Shown here: positions 58,631 through 64,000 of the stretch, piece by piece
How positions within the stretch are numbered: the first letter of the stretch is position 1
Layout of the letters: each line of letters starts with the position of its first letter
Source of the DNA: Oscillospiraceae bacterium
GTDB lineage: Bacteria; Bacillota; Clostridia; Oscillospirales; CAG-272
NCBI GenBank assembly: GCA_015064585.1
Contig: SVRY01000010.1
Span: 1 to 64,000 of the forward strand
Direction: 5' to 3'
Length of the DNA stretch: 64,000 nucleotides
Translations under genes and position numbers: made by a program
The notes under the pieces: model-generated
Told to the model about the DNA's origin: nothing
The model's input: the letters and a program-made list of their open reading frames with translations, nothing else
Databases searched by the model: none

Positions 58631-61390
58631 TCAATCATCGTCTTCGGCAGATGCCATACCGCAACACTTCTTGTACTTCTTACCGCTTCCGCAGGGACAA
58701 GGATCGTTTCTGCCGATCTTCTGCGCGCGGCGCACGGGTGCCTGCTTGACAGGCGCTTTACCGCCGCCTTGCGCGCCGCCCTGCACGCCTTCCGAAGTGA
58801 CCTTAGCAACCGTTTCGCGCTTCACTTCCTGCCTGGGGGATACCGACAGAATGCCGCGAATAGTATCTTCGCGGATATTTGCCACCATTTCGTCAAACAT
58901 ATCGCCGCCCACCAGTCGGTATTCCACCAAAGGAGAACGGTTGGCATAGGCATTGAGTCCCACACTGCCCCGCAGATCGTCCATGGCATCCAAATGATCC
59001 ATCCACTTGGCATCTACATTTCTCAATAGGATCACGCGCTCGATCTCGCGCATCTGTTCGGGCTCAAAAAGGATATCCTTACTCGCATATAGTTCATTTG
59101 CGCGTCTATGCATTTCAGCAGTAATTTCCTCGGCGCTCTGTGCTTCCAGCTCTTCGGGCGTAAAGTTCAGATCCTCATCCTTGAAGATCAGACCGTAATA
59201 ATGCTGTTTCAGTCCTTCCAGATCCCATTCCGAAGGCTCTCCTGCCAAATACTGGCCTGCCGCCATATCAATAGACTGCGAGATCCAATTTCCGATCTGA
59301 TCATGCAGATCCTTACCGTCCAAAACCTCACGGCGCTGCTTATAGATCAGATTACGCTGTTGGTTCATGACGTCGTCATAATTCAATACATTGCGGCGTC
59401 TGCCGAAGTTTTCGGATTCCAAACGCTTTTGAGCGCTTTCTATAGAACCTGAGAGTATCTTAGCATCAATTGCCTCGGTGTCGGGAAGCCCCAAACGGTC
59501 AACCACGGAAGCCACTCTTTCCGAACCAAACAGCCGCATCAGATCATCTTCCAGCGAAAGGAAGAATCTTGATTCACCGGGGTCGCCCTGACGTCCTGAA
59601 CGGCCTCTTAACTGATTGTCGATACGGCGGCTTTCATGCCGTTCGGTACCGATGATGAACAGTCCGCCCACACGGCAGACCTCTTCATATTCGGGTCTGA
59701 TCTCTTCTTTATACTTTTCAAACAGTTTTTTATATACTTCTCTTGCCGCGAGCACCTCTTCGGAAACGCTCTGCGACGAGCCCACCGCCAAACCGATGAT
59801 CTCTTCCTCGTATTCCATTTTGCGCATTTCCTGCTTGGCAAGGAATTCGGGGTTACCGCCCAACATAATGTCGGTACCGCGTCCTGCCATGTTGGTGGAA
59901 ATGGTTACCTTGCCCAGCTTGCCCGCCATTGCCACGATCTCGGCTTCCTTTTCATGGTGCTTGGCATTCAAAACCGTGTGCTGGATACCGCGGCGGCGCA
60001 GCATGGCAGACAGTTCTTCGGATTTATCCACAGATACCGTACCTACCAGTACAGGCTGTCCCTTTTGATGGCAGGTTTCGATCTGCTTAATGATCGCTTG
60101 GTATTTTCCGCGAATGTTCTTATACACCAAATCGTTGTGATCTAAACGGATCATGGGCTTATTAGTGGGAATCTCCACTACGCCCAGATTGTAGATCTGC
60201 TCAAATTCATCCTTTTCGGTCAGCGCCGTACCGGTCATGCCCGCCAGTTTAGCATACATACGGAAGAAGTTCTGGAATGTGATGGTTGCCAGCGTTTTGG
60301 TTTCCTTCTCGACCTCCACGCCCTCTTTGGCTTCAATTGCCTGGTGCAGACCGTTGGAATAGCGTCTGCCGGGCATAATACGTCCGGTGAAGGAGTCTAC
60401 GATCAAAACTTCGCCATCCTTTACCACATAGTCCACATCCCGCTTCATGACACCGAAAGCACGGATGGCTTGGTTAACATGGTGAGAAATGGTGGAGTTT
60501 TCTGCATCCGAAAGATTCTCAATTTCAAAAAACTGCTCGGCTTTTTTCATCCCCGAAGCGGTCAGCACCGCTGTTTTTGCCTTTTCGTCCACGATATAGT
60601 CGGCATCCACGGTATCGGGCAGTTCCTTGGTATCCATTTCCTTGATGCGGTGGCAACGCATACTGCGCACCAACGCATTTGTGCGGTCATATAATGCGGT
60701 GGACTTTTCACCCTGACCCGAAATGATAAGCGGCGTTCTTGCCTCGTCAATGAGAATGGAGTCCACCTCGTCCACGATGGCATAGGCAAATTTGCGCTGA
60801 ACCAGGTTTTCCTTATAGATCACCATGTTGTCGCGCAGATAGTCGAAACCGAATTCATTGTTGGTTCCGTAAACAATATCGCAGTTATAGGCGGCGCGCT
60901 TTTCCTTTTTGGTCTGTCCGTGGCAGATCATACCGGTGGTCAATCCCAAAAATCCGTATACTCTGCCCATTTCTTCATAACCCATGCGGGCAAGGTATTC
61001 GTTGACGGTTACAATGTGCACGCCTTCTCCGGTCAGTGCGTTCAGATATGCGGGCAGGGTTGCCACAAGGGTCTTACCTTCACCGGTCTTCATTTCGGCA
61101 ATGTTGCCCTGATGCAGAATGATACCGCCCATGAGCTGTACACGGAAGGGGCGCTTGGAAAGCACACGCCAGTCGGCTTCTCTGACCGTGGCAAAGGCAT
61201 CGGGCAAAATATCGTCAAGGCTCTCGCCCTGCTTTAATCTGTTCTTCAGCACAGATGTCTGTGCACGCAGTTCATCGTCGCTCATGGCAGCATATTTTTC
61301 AGCTTTGGCTTCAATGGCCTCCACCAGCGGCATGATCTTTTTCAGCTTGCGTTCACTTTCAGTTCCAAAAATTTTATCTAAAAGACTCAT
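58631..61390 (-). CDS. secA: Protein translocase ATPase SecA
   Basis: SecA drives preproteins through SecYEG. The 919-residue protein has Walker A in EMKTGEGKTLVATLPAYL near residue 95, YGTNNEFGFDYLRDNM near residue 165, VDEVDSILIDEARTPLIISG (Walker B region) near residue 200, GTVSVDKSEELS and NMAGRGTDIMLGGNPEF in the second motor domain. It ends with the SEC-C zinc motif NDPCPCGSGKKYKKCCG, which binds SecB or ribosomes. The ATG at 61390 follows CAGGAGTAATAATCAA; the longer frame upstream is not protein-like. It leads secA-membrane pair-mnmE. Confidence 0.97.
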   Translation of the reverse strand: MSLLDKIFGTESERKLKKIMPLVEAIEAKAEKYAAMSDDELRAQTSVLKNRLKQGESLDDILPDAFATVREADWRVLSKRPFRVQLMGGIILHQGNIAEMKTGEGKTLVATLPAYLNALTGEGVHIVTVNEYLARMGYEEMGRVYGFLGLTTGMICHGQTKKEKRAAYNCDIVYGTNNEFGFDYLRDNMVIYKENLVQRKFAYAIVDEVDSILIDEARTPLIISGQGEKSTALYDRTNALVRSMRCHRIKEMDTKELPDTVDADYIVDEKAKTAVLTASGMKKAEQFFEIENLSDAENSTISHHVNQAIRAFGVMKRDVDYVVKDGEVLIVDSFTGRIMPGRRYSNGLHQAIEAKEGVEVEKETKTLATITFQNFFRMYAKLAGMTGTALTEKDEFEQIYNLGVVEIPTNKPMIRLDHNDLVYKNIRGKYQAIIKQIETCHQKGQPVLVGTVSVDKSEELSAMLRRRGIQHTVLNAKHHEKEAEIVAMAGKLGKVTISTNMAGRGTDIMLGGNPEFLAKQEMRKMEYEEEIIGLAVGSSQSVSEEVLAAREVYKKLFEKYKEEIRPEYEEVCRVGGLFIIGTERHESRRIDNQLRGRSGRQGDPGESRFFLSLEDDLMRLFGSERVASVVDRLGLPDTEAIDAKILSGSIESAQKRLESENFGRRRNVLNYDDVMNQQRNLIYKQRREVLDGKDLHDQIGNWISQSIDMAAGQYLAGEPSEWDLEGLKQHYYGLIFKDEDLNFTPEELEAQSAEEITAEMHRRANELYASKDILFEPEQMREIERVILLRNVDAKWMDHLDAMDDLRGSVGLNAYANRSPLVEYRLVGGDMFDEMVANIREDTIRGILSVSPRQEVKRETVAKVTSEGVQGGAQGGGKAPVKQAPVRRAQKIGRNDPCPCGSGKKYKKCCGMASAEDDD

Positions 61391-61429
61391 TTGATTATTA
61401 CTCCTGTTACATCGGTATATACAGAAATT

Positions 61430-61458
61430 ATTATACATGATTTTAACGAAAATTTCCA
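61430..61458 (-). promoter_or_regulatory. secA promoter
   Basis: On the minus strand: weak TGGAAA at 61458-61453, a 17-nt spacer, TATAAT at 61435-61430. Confidence 0.55.
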
Positions 61459-61486
61459 TACTTTTTTGGAAATAAACCGGGAAGTA

Positions 61487-61515
61487 TTGAAATTTTTTTA
61501 TGAGGATGTTATAAT
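61487..61515 (+). promoter_or_regulatory. trmL promoter
   Basis: TTGAAA at 61487-61492, a 17-nt spacer, TATAAT at 61510-61515. Confidence 0.75.
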
Positions 61516-61551
61516 AAAACCACTATTTTATCAAATCATGAGGAAAACACC

Positions 61552-62049
61552 ATGTCACATATACATATCGTTTTGGTAGAACCCGAAATTCCGCAAAATA
61601 CCGGCAATATTGCCCGCACCTGCGCCGCTACAGGTGCCACACTGCATTTGGTCAAGCCCCTCGGTTTCACCGTTGACAACGCCAAGCTCAAGCGAGCAGG
61701 TCTGGACTACTGGGACAAATTGGATATCCGCTACTACGAAAATTTGGAAGAATTTTTAAAACTGCACGAAAACGATCCTTTGTTCTTTTTCACCACCAAA
61801 GCACCCCGTATGTATACAGAAGCTGTCTATCCCGCAGAGTGTTTCCTTGTTTTCGGAAAAGAAACAGCAGGGCTTCCCGAATGGCTTTTGCAGGAAAACG
61901 GGCAGAACTGCGTGCGCATTCCCATGCGGGACACCCTGCGCTCGCTGAACCTTTCCAACTGCGCCGCCATTGCTGTCTATGAAGCACTGCGCCAGCAGGG
62001 ATTTCCCGATTTGCGCGCAGACGGCGAACCCACCGGCTTTCATTGGTGA
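61552..62049 (+). CDS. trmL: tRNA (cytidine/uridine-34 2'-O) methyltransferase
   Basis: TrmL methylates the wobble-base ribose of some leucine tRNAs with S-adenosylmethionine. The 165-residue protein is a minimal SPOUT enzyme: VEPEIPQNTGNIARTCAATG at the N-terminus, HLVKPLGFTVDNAKLKRAGL, the knot loop VFGKETAGLPEWLL near residue 105, and IPMRDTLRSLNLSNCAAIAV near residue 124. The length and motifs match TrmL (YibK). The downstream gene begins 5 nt after its stop. Confidence 0.95.
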   Translation: MSHIHIVLVEPEIPQNTGNIARTCAATGATLHLVKPLGFTVDNAKLKRAGLDYWDKLDIRYYENLEEFLKLHENDPLFFFTTKAPRMYTEAVYPAECFLVFGKETAGLPEWLLQENGQNCVRIPMRDTLRSLNLSNCAAIAVYEALRQQGFPDLRADGEPTGFHW

Positions 62050-62054
62050 ATGGC

Positions 62055-63773
62055 ATGAACTGTATTGGCGACGGCAAGCTGCTCTGCCTTATGGACAAAC
62101 AAAGCATACAAAGTCTTTCCCTGTACGGTATGCCATCTTTTCTCTCCCTTTCCACCGGACTGTCTCTGCCCGCAAAATACAAAAGCGGCACCTGTTTGGG
62201 CGAAACACCCTTATTATCCACCTTTGACGGCAGAGTATCGCTTTTGGATTTCAGTTATGACGGTTGCTTTGTCCGCTATACTGAAACCACCGACTCCCTT
62301 ACCTATCAATTGCATATCCCGCCCTATTGCCATATCTATCAGTTTCCCGAAATAACCGTTGACCACAACAATCTTCCCTGCGTTATGCTCCGCATCCCCG
62401 TGGGAACGCCCACCCCCGACGGCACTTGCAGCAGTAAAGAATGCCGTCTCATGATCACCATTGTGGGGCAGGGAAAATTCTCAAACGACGGCAGGGCGAT
62501 CCTGCTGTCTCCCGGCCGCAGTGCACTGCTGTTCGATGCATCATCCCCTAAAGAACAGCCAAAGCACCTTGCGCAGTCCATTCGTCTTCTGAGGGCCCCT
62601 GTCATTACCGAAAGTTTGTTCTATCAAAATGCGCGCAAGCGATACCAAACGCCCCTGACTTTGAACCGCAATGCCGAAATGATGGCAGATATACTGACCT
62701 GCCTTACCGCAAGCACAGGCGGGGTGCTTTCCGGGCACGGCGAAATGTGTTGCCTGCTTGCCGATCTTCCGCTGATCGGTCAAGCACTGTTGCACATCGG
62801 CAAAACCGAAGAAGCGGCAGAACTTGCCTGTTTTCTGCTGTCCCACCGGGAAACACGCGGCTATTTACCGCTTTATATGTCCCCGACGGATCGTTTTTCG
62901 GCAAGCGAAGAAACCGAGAACGAAAAAGCGCACTATCCTGCCATTTGTCTTTTCTTTCTGGATCTCTTAGACAAAGCGCCCGATCACGAAGACGCAAGCC
63001 GTCTGCGCCGTGCCCTGGTTCATCTTCTGTCCCTTTCGGAATCCGCCATGATCCACGGCGAACTTGGGTTTTCGGGATTGGAATATCCCATTCGCCGCGG
63101 CAAACTGCCCGCAAACCGCATTTTGTACGGCAATGCGACGGCAACAGCGGCGTATCTCTGGCTTGCACAGCGCTTACAGCAATCCCCGCTTCCTCTTTCT
63201 GTTCCCTGCACCCCCGATGCACAAACGGTTTCTGCCGCAAAAGCGCATTTCAGCACTGATTTTGACGGTCATTTTATCCCGCGCGTCGACTCCGTTGGCC
63301 GTATAGGTAAAATGAAGCTGCCAAAGGTTCTTTACGGCCCTTGCCCCGCCTGCGGCGAGCATCCCTATATCGGCTGGCTGTCCCGTGCAAGCTACGGCAG
63401 TTATCTCTGTCCCGGATGTCTTGAAAAAGGGAAACGAGAATGGATCGATCGGGAAAAAGATATCTATGCCCTTCCCGGCTCTTATGCCGCTACCGAAACA
63501 CTTCTGTATAAAGCCGGCATCAAGACCCATGCACAGTGGCAGGATACCATTGAAAATTGCGTTCGCTATGCATTGCAAACAGAGGAAAAACCCTTCTTTT
63601 ACGATCTGGCACTGCTAACCTCGGTAGTGAAAGAAGCGGGCGCGCCGATCTATTCCGATTTGATGGATCAGCTTGATCAAATGATCCGTGATCACCGCAC
63701 TCCCTTTTCCGCTCCCGAAGCCGCCGCATACCTGTTAGCGAGCGCGCCCAAAAAACAGCTTACATTTTCATAA
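62055..63773 (+). CDS. Unrecognised protein with a central zinc-ribbon
   Basis: A 572-residue soluble protein that I do not recognise. The first 190 residues look beta-rich (YQLHIPPYCHIYQFPEITVD). Residues about 190-410 are helical with repeats resembling an alpha/alpha toroid (ADILTCLTASTGG, IGKTEEAAELACFLLSHRET, LRRALVHLLSLSES), as seen in some glycoside hydrolases. A four-Cys ribbon, CPACGEHPYIGWL ... CPGC, is near residue 435. No catalytic motif is certain. ATG 62055 is preferred, with GGTG upstream; GTG 62046 is possible. It is coupled to trmL. Confidence 0.7.
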   Translation: MNCIGDGKLLCLMDKQSIQSLSLYGMPSFLSLSTGLSLPAKYKSGTCLGETPLLSTFDGRVSLLDFSYDGCFVRYTETTDSLTYQLHIPPYCHIYQFPEITVDHNNLPCVMLRIPVGTPTPDGTCSSKECRLMITIVGQGKFSNDGRAILLSPGRSALLFDASSPKEQPKHLAQSIRLLRAPVITESLFYQNARKRYQTPLTLNRNAEMMADILTCLTASTGGVLSGHGEMCCLLADLPLIGQALLHIGKTEEAAELACFLLSHRETRGYLPLYMSPTDRFSASEETENEKAHYPAICLFFLDLLDKAPDHEDASRLRRALVHLLSLSESAMIHGELGFSGLEYPIRRGKLPANRILYGNATATAAYLWLAQRLQQSPLPLSVPCTPDAQTVSAAKAHFSTDFDGHFIPRVDSVGRIGKMKLPKVLYGPCPACGEHPYIGWLSRASYGSYLCPGCLEKGKREWIDREKDIYALPGSYAATETLLYKAGIKTHAQWQDTIENCVRYALQTEEKPFFYDLALLTSVVKEAGAPIYSDLMDQLDQMIRDHRTPFSAPEAAAYLLASAPKKQLTFS

Positions 63774-63781
63774 AAACAATC

Positions 63782-63813
63782 GGCAGGCTCAAATTTTTGC
63801 ATTTGAGCCTGCC
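63782..63813. terminator. Terminator after the 62055 gene
   Basis: Stem GGCAGGCTCAAA/TTTGAGCCTGCC, 8-nt loop; the T-run after it is weak. Confidence 0.75.
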
Positions 63814-63829
63814 CCCTTGGTTTATATTT

Positions 63830-63977
63830 TGTTGTTTTGACCGGTTTATGCGACCGGGTGCCGTCGGCGGTAATCATATGTTAAAAATACGCCTTTAGCC
63901 CCCATTGGAATACAGCTTGTCCCAATAACAGCCCTCTTTCCCCGAGACTGTCAAGCGGCAGTCTCGGGGATTTGTTT
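63830..63977. other. Hairpin-rich non-coding end of the window
   Basis: No gene is seen in 63814-64000. Stems are GGCG/CGCC around 63868-63893, CATTGG/CCAAT (63903-63925) and a perfect 11-bp CCCCGAGACTG/CAGTCTCGGGG (63940-63969) followed on the plus strand by ATTTGTTT. It may be a small structured RNA ending in a terminator, or the leader of a gene beyond the window. Confidence 0.35.
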
Positions 63978-64000
63978 GGTTTACTCGGGTTTTGTGGCTG

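Overview
The window is chromosomal DNA from an anaerobic, Gram-positive, gut-type member of the Clostridia (Oscillospirales/Ruminococcaceae-like). Supporting signs are an AddAB nuclease instead of RecBCD, an AgrC/LytTR-type signalling pair, DegV, SecG with a long acidic tail, a SleB-like cortex hydrolase, dockerin/cohesin proteins, C_GCAxxG and GGGtGRT proteins, and sigma-A promoters with 17-nt spacers. No tRNA, rRNA, transposase, integrase or CRISPR array was seen. About 50 protein genes are supported.

Region 1 (1-7.3 kb): the end of a LytTR response regulator and its histidine kinase; a marR-degV unit with two matching palindromic operators; the nucleoside salvage operon deoC-deoD-deoB-cdd; then a D-Ala-D-Ala ligase with its own promoter. 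Region 2 (7.4-20.4 kb) is accessory. It holds two small membrane proteins, two secreted proteins that each carry both a cohesin and a dockerin, a small XRE regulator, a leucine-rich-repeat lipoprotein, a GH43 glycosidase, an M42 aminopeptidase, a secreted DUF1254 protein, an XRE regulator with a helical C-terminal domain, and a two-gene cassette. Terminator-like hairpins with almost the same stem (GACACATCA/TGATGTGTC) punctuate 11.6-20.4 kb.

Region 3 (20.5-25.4 kb): the GGGtGRT/NifU-like pair, a SleB-type hydrolase, a sugar acetyltransferase, a C_GCAxxG protein and a QueG-like Fe-S protein. Two C-terminal remnants of the GGGtGRT gene lie 1.4 kb away, on the other side of the two-gene cassette. 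Region 4 (25.5-37.8 kb) is one long plus-strand operon: an atypical GyrB/ParE paralogue, addB, addA and a heterodimeric ABC exporter. Region 5 (37.9-46.4 kb): a lipoprotein, uvrB, a repeat-filled gap, uvrA, secG and a DUF1846 protein.

Region 6 (46.5-49.3 kb) has a small unknown gene behind a leader of about 500 nt that is dense in hairpins. The leader has a perfect minus-strand promoter, an opposing plus-strand promoter, and two related hairpin elements with compensatory stem changes. It is the best candidate for an undescribed RNA. A NUDIX hydrolase and asnA follow. Region 7 (49.4-64 kb): the minus-strand units RNHCP-htpG-unknown-TSCPD-phosphohexomutase and secA-two membrane proteins-mnmE, then trmL and an unrecognised protein on the plus strand. 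Function names rest on motif recognition by eye; no database search was run.
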